Shown here piece after piece: positions 22,601-33,224 of a DNA stretch of 64,000 nucleotides; the first letter of the stretch is position 1, and each line of letters starts with the position of its first letter. Made by a program: the position numbers and the translations under genes. This stretch comes from Icerya purchasi. Lineage: Eukaryota > Arthropoda > Insecta > Hemiptera > Monophlebidae. The notes below the pieces were generated by a model. That model was not told the origin of the DNA. It saw nothing but the letters and a program-made list of their open reading frames with translations, and did not search any database. The stretch spans positions 238,177,692 through 238,241,691 of the forward strand of contig CM077115.1 of assembly GCA_039619475.1 (NCBI GenBank). Reading direction: 5' to 3'.

Positions 22601-23790
22601 ACATTAAAGGAAATAAAGTAAAAATTTGAATACAGTGTCGATTCCATCAATTTCGGTTGAAACCAATTAAAACTGCATCGAACAATTTCGATAAAACTTA
22701 TTTAAAAATTAATTCAACGCTGAAACCGGATATATACATATATGAGTAGGCTAGATTTAAAATAAAAATTCGATTTATGCGCGCGATTTCTTAATAAAAA
22801 TACGGCCTCCTAGGGAGACTGGAATCGAATTGGCTCGATTTGAATTAACGGAATGTTATATTTCGGAAAATCAAAAGGAACAAAAAGAAAGTTGTATCTT
22901 TTAGCGGAGATCTCTGGTTTTGACAATGAAAAAAGTAAACAAATAAATAAATAAATAAATAAATAATTGAAAAAAAAAAAAGAAAAAAGAAGGAATAAAA
23001 AAACGCCTTTCGATATTTTTATCACTTTCTCTAAATCCTCGTCGGTGTAATAATAATTCCCTGCGGCGTGCACCGCGTTAGACAGTTCTACATACAGTTT
23101 CGAGAATTTTCAAGGCGTTCCGAATTTATTACTCTCGCCGCCATCATACTTTTTCAGCGCACCTCTCTAAAACGTGCGCACATTTCGGACGATGAAAGAG
23201 AACAGCTGGAATTTTTCTTATAACGCAGAATTAATGGGAAAATTTCTGCGAAAAAATAATGAATTTCAAAAACAAGAAAAAAAAAATACGATACAAATTC
23301 AGCTAGAAAATTAAATAAACTTCATAAAATCTACTTCTGTCTGTCAAAAAAGCAAAAAAAGGAAGAATAATAATAAAAATAAATTCTAATTAATAAGTTT
23401 GCGCGCGAAAATTACGAGTTAAAGCACAGCAGTATGCACACATCTTGGTTAATTCTTCCCCATCTATCTCTGGTAATAAATAAGTAAGAAAATAGCAATT
23501 TTCCGCTATAATTCGGAATTTAGATGACGCGGCGACTACCTACTTTCAGACTAGCTCCGCGTTTAATCATTCGTTGGAAGATACAACGACAAGCTACTTT
23601 ACGCTTACACCAAAAACTCCTTCGTAACCAGTCAAATTGCCTCCCGCGAAAATTATCGTTAGGGTGAAAAGTCTTTCGTAGCCACGGATGATGATTACGA
23701 GACATTCAATAGTTCTCTGTAAGTACGGGAAAAGCTGTGTACTATTAATTTTTCGTTAACCTTCCACTTTCACTTTAATGTGTCGTTTCT
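19660..23790. other. Long interval without recognised gene
   Basis: Nothing is recognised in about 4.1 kb. A segment at 20684-20727 (ATCAACTCCGCT, then ATTCTTCCGG) recurs at about 32252-32310 and marks an unnamed repeat. Near 21500-22350 the base composition is less AT-rich, with CpG, and holds a 72-codon open frame (21527-21745) with no known domain. A T-run/A-run foldback lies at 22546-22588. Short ATAA tandem repeats occur near 22938-22963. Confidence 0.4.
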
Positions 23791-23792
23791 AT

Positions 23793-24244
23793 TAGTGATG
23801 TGTAAGGTAACGAGAAAAGGTAACTAGAAACTAGTTCCAGCTCTGAAATAGTTCGCGTTCCATTCCAATTGATAATGTATCTACGTTACTTGGTTACTCC
23901 TGTCACTTTAGTGTCGCAGAAATAAGACCCAACTATTGTAACGGAAAAAAAAACAAAAAACTGTCTGTAACTATGTAACTAGTGTCTTGGGACTACCGAA
24001 TGAACGAAAGAAACGATTAACTATGCAATAATATCAGACGGTGATCAGAGGGAATTGGAGTACAAATGACACACCTTTGATCTTTATCATTTTTACAGTT
24101 CGTACGTATTGCTAACACTGCTTGCTTATTGGTCAAACCCAACTAGCTCATTACACGGCGATACGTATATAGTATGATAATAAAATAACACTATTCTGCT
24201 GTAGTAACTGGTTGGGAACGAAGTTCTTCAGTTACAAGTTTAGT
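23793..24244. other. Possible non-autonomous hAT-like repeat, and spacer
   Basis: A start TAGTGATGTGTAAGGTAACG resembles the ends of 31503 (TAGTGATGGGTAAGTTCG) and 40208 (TAGTGACGAGTAAGTTTG). It contains several GTAACTAG and AGTTAC elements in both orientations. No right end or TSD could be fixed, and no gene is present. Confidence 0.3.
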
Positions 24245-24245
24245 T

Positions 24246-27200
24246 TGTTTTTTTGTTTTTTTTTTTTTTTTTTTGGCCCGAACAGAACAGTTCATTTGGC
24301 CAGCAAACTACGACCCGACTAGATATTAAAAAATACTAATAATAGAAAATTCAGGAAGAGAAATTTCATTCATTCTACATTATGGCCGCAACTGCTGGCA
24401 GTGCCCACAATGCTCAATGAAACAAAACAGAAACAAACAAGATTTTTCCATTCTGGAAAAAGGAGCAAAAGAAAAAATAGATAAGTAGATAAATATTTCT
24501 ATCTCACATTATGACCACAGTTGCCTGGCAATGCTCACAATGCATTATGAGAAAAAGGAGGTAGTCACAGCCACACTGGACAAAGACTACAATAATGTAA
24601 GAAAAAAAATAAGTAAAATAATGGAGAGAAAAGAAAAAAAAGAAAAAAAAAAAATCAAACAACAATCCTGTTTCTTTCAATAAACCTAAAAAGGACAAAT
24701 AAAATTTTATCACTGGAACAGAGAAGATGAAAAACACACAATGGAGAATAAACACCACAGGACATGAGGTCCTTAGAAAACGCAAGTCTCGCGTCATCGA
24801 ACTGGGTGCAATTAAATAACAAGTGATTAATGTCTTCTCTAAAATTTTGTCGACAATAGATATTACAACCGGTGCAGTGCCCAGTGTTTGAAAAATTTAA
24901 ACCCAATCGGCAATGGCCGGAGCGGAGCCTACACACAACGGTCACAAACCTACGGGTCAAACTAACTGGGACACTAATGCGGTAAAACCAAGGTATGGAC
25001 GGCAAAGATGGTTGGACCATATGAAAATATTTACCAGGTCCTTGCTCTCTGCAAATAAGACTTATCCAATCCGCATGATTATTTCTTTTGGCTTTATCTA
25101 GAAGATCGAAGGATGGGATAAATGGAAACTTAATACCTGATCTAACACCTTCTTTTGCGATTAAATCAACACGGTCACCAAGTGGTACCCCACAGTGACC
25201 CGGAACCCAACAGAATTTAATGACTCCTCCAAGTTCGGAAATATTAAAATACTTTTCCTTAATTTCATAAATAATTGGATGGCAATTACATTCAAAGTTA
25301 CTTCTCTGAAGCGACAAGAGAGAGCTAAGGCTGTCCGAAAATACTACAAACTCCCCCTTGGACTGCAACACGTTTTTCACAAACTCTAACGCTTTTTCAA
25401 TTGCAAGAAGCTCGGCCGTGAAAATCGAAGCTTCTGGAGGTAATTTAAATTTCTGCTCAGTGATACCTTCTATAAGAAACCCGGCCCCTACGCCTTCATT
25501 AAATCCACGGAATTTGGCACCATCGGTAAAGATCAACCGATAACCGGGGTATAATTCTTTCGCGATACCTAGAAAAACGGAGTTCACAATGTTACCAGGT
25601 AACAGATGCAAATTCTGGCTTTTAAAGGTGTTAATATTGATGTCCAGTTTGATAAGATTAAGGTCGTATCTGAAATTAAAATAATTGGAGGGAGAAGATG
25701 GCACAAGAGCTGGACTATAACTATAATACATCCTAGTTCTTTTGAGCAAGAGCGGCATTTTCTGGGGAACAAATCTCCAATCACTACTTACCTGCATTAT
25801 CTTACTTATAAACTGCGGATATTTGTAATTACAATACTTAAGTACAAATTTATCTGTTAAATAATTTCTTCTAATGTTCAGAGGAGCAATTTTGGTCTCC
25901 ATTTGTAGACCGATGGTAGGGGACGACCTGACATTTCCCGTGATTAATCTTAAGCCAAGATTCTGTAATGAATCTAACTTTCTAAGCTGGAACTTTGAGG
26001 CCGATCCATAGAAAATCGCTCCATAATCCAATTTCGATCTAATAAAGCTTTTGTATAGCTGGCTTAATATGACCGGATCACTTCCCCACCATGAATTGCT
26101 TATAGCCTTTAAGGGGCTATACGATTTAATTACAACTTCAACTAGTTTTTGAATGTGAAAAGTCCATGTTAGTTTAGGATCTAAAAACAATCCTAAATAC
26201 CTAACATGCCTAGTGAATTTAATGAATTGGTTTTGAATTAGAACACGTATTTGTTCGTAGTCAAATGGTCTAAGTGAAAATACGGATACCGAGGATTTGG
26301 CAAGGGATATTTCAAAATGAATCTTCTCAAAGGAATTAAAGCAAATATCCATAGATGTTTGACTTGCCTGAAGACATTTAATAAGGCAGTTATGTTTAGA
26401 ATATATTAAGAAGTCGTCCGCGTATGACAAAATTCGGGAGAAATTTGGTATTTGAATATTAAAGAGAGGTAATATATACAAATTAAAGAGAAGCGGACTC
26501 AGAACGGCACCTTGGACAAGACCTTTATAAGTTGTGCGAACTTCAACCTGTTTGGATACGGGGTTAAGAATATGGAGGGATCTACATAAAAATAAACTAC
26601 ACAAAAGTTTAGCCATGGGAAAAGGAATATTAACTGCTATTAATTGATTGAAAAGAACGGGGATGGAAACATTATCGAATGCCCCCTGAATATCAAGGAA
26701 TGTTGCCACCAAGAAGCCTTTTTCTTGGAAAGTAGAATAAACATCCCCCAAGAATGATGCTACACAATCTTGGGTACCCAAATGTGGGCGGAATCCAAAC
26801 ATTCCCTCCGGAAGTATCTTCTGTCTCTCAATCCACCACATCAGTCTGTTCTTAATTACAACCTCGAAAACTTTCCTAAAGCAGGAGGCCAAGGAAATCG
26901 GTCGAAATGATGACGCCTGGTTGAGAGATTTACCAGGTTTGGGAATCGGAATGACTAGAAAACGCGACCAGTCAGAAGGTATTAAACCAGACACTAATAA
27001 ATTGTTATATATTTCTAATAGTATATTTTTGGCGTAATTACTTAAATTCTGTATAACTGAGTAAGTAATACCATCCAAACCCGGGGAAGAATCTCGTTTC
27101 TTGTTTAAAGGAATAAAAACCTCTTCATACGTAATTGGACGGAGCAGAATATGAGATATCATAGGTGCAGTATTTCCTTCCCCGGCCAGCTCCTTTACAG

Positions 27201-27363
27201 TAACTGAATAATGTGTGCATGTTTCTATCCGTACTGTTGTTAAATTGTCGTTGCATGTGTCTGTGTTATTATCAACTGGAAACAACGTTGTAATCGAGTT
27301 AAATAAGCAGAGCGCATTACGTTTTCTGTACCATACGGTAATGATGGCGGCACATAATATATA
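24246..27363 (-). mobile_element. I-type non-LTR retrotransposon, 5'-truncated
   Basis: The copy contains an open RT-RNase H reading frame, a roughly 380-bp 3' UTR and a poly(A) tail (T run at 24246-24274, interrupted by G). The endonuclease half of ORF2 and all of ORF1 are missing. The coding frame is open only to the stop at about 27364, which must be at or beyond the truncation point. The 3' UTR carries a two-fold imperfect repeat of about 50 bp (24371-24420 and 24501-24550). No convincing TSD was found. The long open frame suggests a young insertion. Confidence 0.93.
24655..27363 (-). CDS. I-type ORF2 fragment: reverse transcriptase, RNase H, CCHC
   Basis: About 876 recognisable codons run from 27285; the first in-frame ATG is at 27162, so there is no genuine start. 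Numbering from 27285: the reverse transcriptase spans about 60-380, with IPIPKPGKS (113-120), FRPISLASCFRKVFE (127-141), GFRPHLGTQD (164-173), FLDIQGAFDNV (catalytic Asp198), GLVQGAVLSPLLFNLYI (255-271) and YADD (Asp290, Asp291). RNase H spans about 580-715, with Asp588 (FTDG), Glu625 (TAELLAIE), Asp651 (FSDS), His697 (PGHCG) and Asp707. A CCHC motif (Cys804, Cys807, His821, Cys826) ends the protein. It would copy element RNA at a nicked target and remove the RNA strand. All catalytic residues are present, but without an endonuclease the copy should not be autonomous. Confidence 0.94.
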   Translation of the reverse strand, partial: YILCAAIITVWYRKRNALCLFNSITTLFPVDNNTDTCNDNLTTVRIETCTHYSVTVKELAGEGNTAPMISHILLRPITYEEVFIPLNKKRDSSPGLDGITYSVIQNLSNYAKNILLEIYNNLLVSGLIPSDWSRFLVIPIPKPGKSLNQASSFRPISLASCFRKVFEVVIKNRLMWWIERQKILPEGMFGFRPHLGTQDCVASFLGDVYSTFQEKGFLVATFLDIQGAFDNVSIPVLFNQLIAVNIPFPMAKLLCSLFLCRSLHILNPVSKQVEVRTTYKGLVQGAVLSPLLFNLYILPLFNIQIPNFSRILSYADDFLIYSKHNCLIKCLQASQTSMDICFNSFEKIHFEISLAKSSVSVFSLRPFDYEQIRVLIQNQFIKFTRHVRYLGLFLDPKLTWTFHIQKLVEVVIKSYSPLKAISNSWWGSDPVILSQLYKSFIRSKLDYGAIFYGSASKFQLRKLDSLQNLGLRLITGNVRSSPTIGLQMETKIAPLNIRRNYLTDKFVLKYCNYKYPQFISKIMQVSSDWRFVPQKMPLLLKRTRMYYSYSPALVPSSPSNYFNFRYDLNLIKLDININTFKSQNLHLLPGNIVNSVFLGIAKELYPGYRLIFTDGAKFRGFNEGVGAGFLIEGITEQKFKLPPEASIFTAELLAIEKALEFVKNVLQSKGEFVVFSDSLSSLLSLQRSNFECNCHPIIYEIKEKYFNISELGGVIKFCWVPGHCGVPLGDRVDLIAKEGVRSGIKFPFIPSFDLLDKAKRNNHADWISLICREQGPGKYFHMVQPSLPSIPWFYRISVPVSLTRRFVTVVCRLRSGHCRLGLNFSNTGHCTGCNIYCRQNFREDINHLLFNCTQFDDARLAFSKDLMSCGVYSPLCVFHLLCSSDKILFVLFRFIERNRIVV

Positions 27364-27364
27364 C

Positions 27365-27611
27365 TATGATGATGACTGACACCGCGGCGATTAGCAACTC
27401 TGGAATTTTATGTTATCATCAAAAATTTTAACAGCGGTTTTTATCATAAAGCAGTATACTGATTTGTTCACTTTTTTTAATGCAGTTATAAATTCCAGAT
27501 CTACTTCATTTTATTCTGATGTTTATTTATCACATTTCACTGTTTTTATCGAGATATTCTAGATTTGAAGCTGTCATCTACTGGCTCTTAGTTGTTTTAG
27601 CTTTTAAACAT
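27365..27611. other. Spacer between two elements
   Basis: AT-rich sequence with no gene, between the I-type element and the pogo-like element. It may include the original target region of both. Confidence 0.4.
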
Positions 27612-27613
27612 TA

Positions 27614-29559
27614 GGGGAAAGGGGGGCATAACGGGGACGTTAAGGGAAATAAACAATAAAAGCATAAACAGAATATATTTATTAATTAAAACTAATCACA
27701 ACACTTTGGTTATATATTAAACTGTCATTTGGCAAAGAATTTGTTAAAGTAACTAATCAAATAATGTTTTAATTTTAATTTTACGAAACTCTCATGAAAA
27801 CCCCATCGTGCCCCATGGTAGGGGCAGTATGGGGTACATGATTATTTTTCGTCACAGAAAAAGCAGATGTGGATTTCTTCTGTATTTTTATCGTCAACAC
27901 CAGCACAGGCTGTATGAGTCCAACGTCCACATAGCTGGCAGGCCACCCAATGCTCCGAAGACTTCAAATAAGTGTGGTTCACGTCAACGCAATACAGGCA
28001 TAAGGTATTCTTGTCTACATTTTCTACATCAGAGTGAACTTTTTGGGTCTTCTGTTTCTCAGAGTTTTTCTTCAACCTGGGATCATATGGATTTAAACAC
28101 TTCTTTGTTCGTTTAAATTGTTCTTGTTCTTCTAACTCTTTTTTGTAGGGGGTTGAAGTAGGGACAACAGTCTTCCCTTTGCGATATTTTTTCCTTGTTT
28201 GGTTTCTTTGTTCGACTGTTGGGATAGCGAGAATGTCCTTGGAAGAAGCTTTTTCGAAGGAAGTTGTTAAGTTACGACATACTTTTCGAATCGGAGATCG
28301 AATTAGGCTATCTTCGTTTTGTATTGATGGTCCGGGCTGAGGCTTTGAGATAGGAGTTCTCTGATGTAAAGGTGACGTAGTTGCAGGCAAGAATGAATCA
28401 ATTGGGTCTTCTTCAAGGGAAGGCGACAATTGTTGCTGGATTTCGGCAGTTAAAGAAGCTGTTTTAGGCTCATCATTTGTTAGCGGTATGTCTGTTGTTG
28501 ATGCAGCTAAAAAATCTGAATCTGTAAAGTTATTTTGATTGAATGGCCATATGACACATTTTTTGAATGCACTGATTGCTGTAAACATTGTTGCAGCTTG
28601 AAGATAAGCATGTGCAAATATTTCGCTTATTTGAAAAGTTGTTATTATTCGCCCCGGGTGCGACCTTAACCAGTTAGAGCAGGCTCGGTCATAGTATACA
28701 CTCAAAGGTTTCATTAAGGCAACATCCAAGGATTGGAGCCTGTGGGTGCAGTGCGAGGAAAAGCAAAGCATTACAACACCATTCTTGCGTGCATATTCAA
28801 TAACCTCTATGTTTTGTGTGTGTGTTACATGACCATCTAGAAGAAGCAAGACTGGGTTAGTTATTGACGCACCAGAAAACTTGACGAACCGTTGGAACCA
28901 GGTTATAAACGTTTCCATAGTCATCCAGCCTCGAGCGTTGCACTCTGCGGTCGTCCCTGGAGGAGTTCGATCCAATAACTCTTGCTTCATTCTCTGTCGA
29001 GGGAATATTAGCATTGGAGGCATGTAAATTCCGGCTGCATTAAAACATACCTCAACCGTAACCGTCTGTCCTCTTTCTGCAGGAGTTATTATATTATATA
29101 AATATAACGGACCATTCTTTCAGACTACTTACATAACAGGGGCATAATGGGGTACCCCATCGTGCCCCATAGCCACGTCCCCGTTATGCCTCACGTCTAA
29201 CATTATTTTAAATAATGAATAAAAAGAAAACAAAGTGATTTAGAGTGATTTTGTTCAAAACATGTCAATAAGTAATGTCGCTAGAAAAACACAATAAAAA
29301 AACCGTAGTAGTAATCTAAACACTTACCTTCTTATATGCGTTTTCGTAATCATTCAAAATTAGATGAAATGACGTTGAAAAAAAACTTTTTATCGTAAAA
29401 AACAAATGCAAGCAGTTTAGTCGCCGGTCACTGTCAGACTGAAGACTGATGCAAAATGGTCGCCTATTAGAGACAACAACATACGGCTAGTGCCTGTGGT
29501 TACTTGTAAATGTTGCTGGCCCCGTCGTGCCCCGCGTCCCCGTTATGCCCCCTTTCCCC
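27614..29559 (-). mobile_element. Pogo-like (DDE_1) transposon, internally deleted
   Basis: A 1946-bp element flanked by TA at 27612-27613 and 29560-29561. The ends are inverted repeats of about 26 bp that start GGGGAAAGGGGG and continue CATAACGGGGACG, differing by one G. Its only gene is the C-terminal half of a DDE_1 transposase on the minus strand. The motif CCCC[AG]TCGTGCCCC occurs three times in the same orientation (27801, 29155, 29520). The terminal block CGTCCCCGTTATGCC is repeated internally at 29176-29190. Only about 470 bp lie between the readable gene and the 5' end, too little for the missing DNA-binding half, so this is probably a deletion derivative. Confidence 0.88.
27842..29086 (-). 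pseudogene. DDE_1 (pogo/Tigger-type) transposase with PHD-like C-terminus, N-terminus missing
   Basis: Homology begins at TPAERGQTVTVEVCFNAAG (about 29086-29030), just upstream of the ATG at 29023, and the frame then runs open to TAA at 27842. Visible blocks are MPPMLIFPRQRMK, then LLLLDGHVTHTQN with the second catalytic Asp, HRLQSLDVALMKPL with the third, and IWPFNQNNFTDSDF. The last 55 or so residues hold a PHD-like Cys/His cluster: CLYC, later CQLCGRWTHTACAG and ICFFCDEK. The N-terminal helix-turn-helix/CENP-B domains and the first catalytic Asp are absent. A TGA in frame at 29120-29122 blocks extension. Similar DDE_1-PHD fusions are common in insect genomes. The protein cannot be a working transposase, though the open C-terminal half is well preserved. 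Confidence 0.88.
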
Positions 29560-29569
29560 TACTATTTTA

Positions 29570-29842
29570 TTAACCTCTGTTTAGGTAAGCGACCACACAG
29601 GATGCATCATCTGGGGCGGTAACATGTGGTAAATGAGACATGGTGTAATAAAACATATGTAGCTTGCTGCTGATAAGGGTTTTGACGTCATCCAGTCGTC
29701 CCTGAGTGGTATGTTCGGGCTGTGTAGAGGTTTTTGGGCGGCGAATGAGGGTGGCTGGGACACATCCAGGCAGTAGGGCAGTTAAAGATTGCCCGCATAA
29801 GAGCATGGGCGTGCGTGACGTCATACTATGGCTTGACAGCAT
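29570..29842 (-). other. Unidentified open reading frame next to the pogo-like element
   Basis: A 90-codon frame starting with ATG at 29842 and ending in TAA at 29570, just outside the right TIR. It reads MTSRTPMLLCGQSLTALLPG, then CVPATLIRRPKTSTQPEHT and SKLHMFYYTMSHLPHVTAPD. Composition is balanced and less AT-rich than its surroundings. That suggests coding or formerly coding sequence, perhaps a retroelement or host fragment into which the pogo-like element inserted. I cannot assign a family. Confidence 0.3.
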
Positions 29843-30409
29843 GGTGCTTGTTATCGCTTACCCGTCTTCCCGCAGATATTACTCCTCCACTGTGCCAAAA
29901 TTCCTATCCCCCCTACTCGCCTATTCATTGAATATCTTTTAGAAAATGTGCGTCAAGCTGAAAAATTTTCAAAATACTGATGGAATATATAACTGTACTA
30001 AAATCTGCTTCAATAATTCTGTTAAGCGATTAAGCAATTTCCATATTGGTAGTTTATTCCTATTGCTTAGCCAGGATAATTATTGGGTTTCCTTATGTTC
30101 ACTGAGTATAAACACTTTGCTTTTCGGAAAAAAAATGAATGTAAACTTCAACGATCGCGAAGTAAAATAATTTTTTCAAAAAATAATACCATCAGTTCTT
30201 CTTGAATAATAGCAGAGCGCGTGTTGCAGCAAAGGAACTAATCTGTGTGTGACTCATATACACACATATAGAATTAGATCGTGTTTGTGGATTATAGAGT
30301 TTCCGTATCTGCACACAAACTTCATTAGAAGCAGAAAAATACAAAAAAAAAAAAAAAAAAAAAAAATCAACACCTTGCGCTTGTGTTAAAAAAAACCATG
30401 AACATTGTC
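29843..30409. other. Interval without recognised gene
   Basis: AT-rich spacer with an A run at about 30342-30366, possibly the tail of an unrecognised retroelement. Frames at 29946-30170 and elsewhere have no known domain. Confidence 0.4.
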
Positions 30410-30620
30410 TATGCATTGGACTTCGACATCAACGATTTTTTTGGGGCGTGACGAGTTTGAGGAGTGCCAGTTCGAACTTTGGTACTTGGTTCTGGTTGTA
30501 CTTTAGCACCCATGATTCGTCGCCTGTTTTTGCGTCATCTGAAAAGTCCGGTTCACTTAATACTTTTAAAAGAAATTTACAATAGATGAAATAACATGTA
30601 GAAGAACCGAAAATATACAT
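30410..30620 (-). pseudogene. Mariner transposase scrap
   Basis: Minus-strand reading gives DAKTGDESWVLKYNQNQ, matching the first catalytic block of mariner transposases (TGDETWV-x-x-Y). A frame-shifted continuation reads TGTPQTRHAPKKS, matching the 'W-x-[TS]-P-x-S-P-[RK]-P-K-K' region that follows it. Only about 70 residues are left. The sequence differs from the intact mariner at 12.4 kb, so it comes from another lineage. Confidence 0.7.
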
Positions 30621-31502
30621 ATATATATATTTGTATTATAGTAAATCGAGGATAAATAATAAAGAGTAAAAACACATATTGATGCAGCAAAATACATACT
30701 ATAAAGCGAATTTAGACTATTTATTGGTAAATTATTTATATATCTTAAAATAAATATTGGGGAGCGAAAAAAAAATAGGGATGTATAATAATAATTCTAA
30801 TTAGATTTATTGGTTGTGACTTTGTTGAAAACAAATTATACATTTTATTCGTGTTCTTTTGAAAAATTTTGTTTAATAGTCCTAGCTCATTCATAGAGGT
30901 TACTGGACTGATCCACTTTCCTTTTCCTGCGTATGTTTCAACAATTTATATTTTCGTCTGTGTGTTACTCGTACAGTTTAATTAACATTTAAAGAATTCA
31001 AGGGAGGAGGGGGAGGAGGAGGAGGAGGAGGCGAACTCACTGCTACAAACTAACCACATCAGTGACATTCCCCAACAATAATATAATTAAGTTTTGGTGG
31101 CTCGCTGTTATTTTATCTGCTGAAACTTGGCTAGTCGTTTTTTATCTCTCCTTTTTACTTCTTAATTTCAGTTACTATCTTAAATTTAATCTAACTGTGT
31201 GTCAATAGGCCTGAATTGGAAGGACATGGGTTAGATTCCACCCTAGTTAACCATTAAATAGAGCAAAAGATCCGCTTCGTCCATTTTTTAGCCATGTCAA
31301 ATGATAAGATTGATGTTTGTAAAAACCGCTTATTAACAGAATAATCAAATAGCCCCAGAAATAATTAAGTCAGATTTTTGTTTTTATTCTTTGTTATTTC
31401 TCCGTTAAACAAACTTATTTTTTTGTGTTCCGCGTCTCCAAATTATTAATTATTATTTATTAGTTCCGGCTATTTGGCGAATAAACCAACACATTTTTCA
31501 CT
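30621..31502. other. Interval without recognised gene; GGA run
   Basis: No gene. A (GGA)n tract lies at about 31002-31032. The rest is AT-rich. Confidence 0.45.
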
Positions 31503-31690
31503 TAGTGATGGGTAAGTTCGTAATTTTTTCAGATAGCCGGAACTGAGCCGCAGGTTATCTGGATACCGGTGTTTATGTATACACTTGATAGTGACACTCG
31601 CTTGCACTGATTGTCGACGCAGCGTGCTCTTACCGGCGTTGGATAAGATTACGTCACGTTATTTAAACAAGACCGAGGAGCTGCATAGGT
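31503..31690. repeat. MITE-like repeat, family P, copy 1
   Basis: Begins TAGTGATGGGTAAGTTCG and is similar along its length to 40208-40392: a GATA-GGAAC region, a GTTTATGTATACA/GTTTACGTACACA block, and a GTCGACGCAGCG/GTCGACGACGCA end. The start resembles hAT element ends. No TSD could be fixed. Confidence 0.45.
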
Positions 31691-32802
31691 TGCTGATATT
31701 GCGGTAAATTACTTATTGACCCTTTCGTTGTTGGTAAATGTGCTTAGTTCTGTTTGCGTTAAATCAGTTACTCAAATATTCTCTTTATCGCTATGGCTTT
31801 TCAGGAGAAGCTACGATTTTGTCTTCTCATTTTTTCTATTTTTAATTTTCCACGAGTGAACTTAAATCAACCTTAAAAAAAAAGTAAAATGCAACTAAAC
31901 TATACATACAATTCGCAAATATTTTAAAATCAGAAAACTTAAAGATTACTTTTTTAAAATCGATTAAGTCAAATCGACGACTACCCGTAACAAGTACGTA
32001 GTAAGTAAGAAATATAATGACTACTATTGCACTAATTGTTAAAAGAAATATACATATAAGCCAAATTCTCAAAAAAAAAGAAAAAAACATTTTCCGTGAC
32101 AAATTCGCCATCGGGAAAAAATGGGAAAAATTGTGTAGAATTTGATGGCTTTTGTTTAAAGTGAATATTTTAGCTTCTGTGGCGGAACCCTGTGAACATC
32201 TTGTCGCCACTAGATGTCAGAGTTGTGCGGATACGTCAGTCGGAGTTACGTTATCAACTCCGCTGTGTGATATGCAAATACGTGTATTCTTCCGGACTTA
32301 TTCATCATTATTTTTCATATTCCTTTATTGGACAATTTTCGGAGCAGTGAACACTACTCGCTAAACAATAGTAAAAAAATTTTACTTCCTATTTTAATTA
32401 GTGTTCAGTTTTTATTTGCTTTAGCGCGTTTTTTTGTAGTCCGACAATATCATTTTTTTTTTATTTTTCTTTTCAGTTTGTTTGAATACATTTGGATATT
32501 TTTTGGTTAGAATTCAAATTTAATCTTCAGTCGGAACTTCAAAGAGAATAATGAGTTCGAAATGATATTTTAAATTTGTCGATATATAGCAGAAGTAGAA
32601 ATGCGTTTTGAAACTGAATAGTTTGAAATGCGATGTTTCATATTTTTCCAATTGTTTTTTGTTTAAACTGTTCTGTTCTAATATTTGCGATATAACACAT
32701 TAAAAGTGATTCTATTTACGGCTTTTTTTTTTTTTTTTTCCCCTGTACCGGTGAAAACCGTAAACAGTGCTGCTCGTGACCTCAACCATATGACAGTTAT
32801 AT
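31691..32802. other. Interval without recognised gene
   Basis: No gene is recognised. The segment at about 32252-32310 recurs at 20684-20727. A T run at 32723-32741 followed by CCCCTGTACCGG could be the poly(A) end of a minus-strand retroelement, but no coding remnant is attached. Confidence 0.4.
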
Positions 32803-32810
32803 ATTACTAA

Positions 32811-33224
32811 CAGGCCCGTGCCCAAAATTTTGGAAAGGGGAGGGGGGGTTTGAAAATTTTCTTTGCATATTTATTTTAAAATACATTTTTCACTAATATT
32901 TGTACTATTAATAATTTCCATCATTTTGATTTATATCTGTTAATAATTTACGTAAATGAATTACCCGGTATATGAACATTAATAAAAATTACATATGTTA
33001 TTAATTATACTCGTAATAAAGATTTTTTTCATAAAATATTAATGAAGTACCTAAAAATATGCAGCATATTTTTTCTTTTTTCTTTTAAAAGTAGGTAAAA
33101 ACACCCTAAAAAATCATCAATATTTATTTTAAATTTGTGATTTTTTTCAGATTTTTTTGTATTTATAATAACTATTTCAGTTCTCATGGGGACAGTTTAC
33201 CCCCCCCCCGTGGACACGGCCTTG
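32811..33224 (-). mobile_element. hAT-type MITE, copy 2
   Basis: A 414-bp element collinear with 1656-2068 in reverse orientation. Left end CAGGCCCGTGCCC; right end CAAGGCCGTGTCC read inward. ATTACTAA occurs at 32803-32810 and 33225-33232, a perfect 8-bp target-site duplication that differs from that of copy 1. Two copies with separate TSDs show transposition rather than segmental duplication. The open frame that starts at 33186 with MGTVYPPPVD merely reads out of the MITE end. Confidence 0.93.

Noticed and set aside
24913..25860. Plus-strand open frames across the I-type element
   Set aside because: They are antisense shadows of the RT-RNase H gene.
29078..29132. A 55-bp intron (GTAAGT...CTGCAG, minus strand) joining a 5' exon to the pogo-like gene
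   Set aside because: Joining at these sites would create a TAA at the junction in the transposase frame, and no DNA-binding domain lies upstream within the element.
31220..31255. GGGTTAGATTCC as a B-box of another SINE or tRNA
   Set aside because: It has one mismatch to the B-box, and no A-box or acceptor stem can be found at the right distance.
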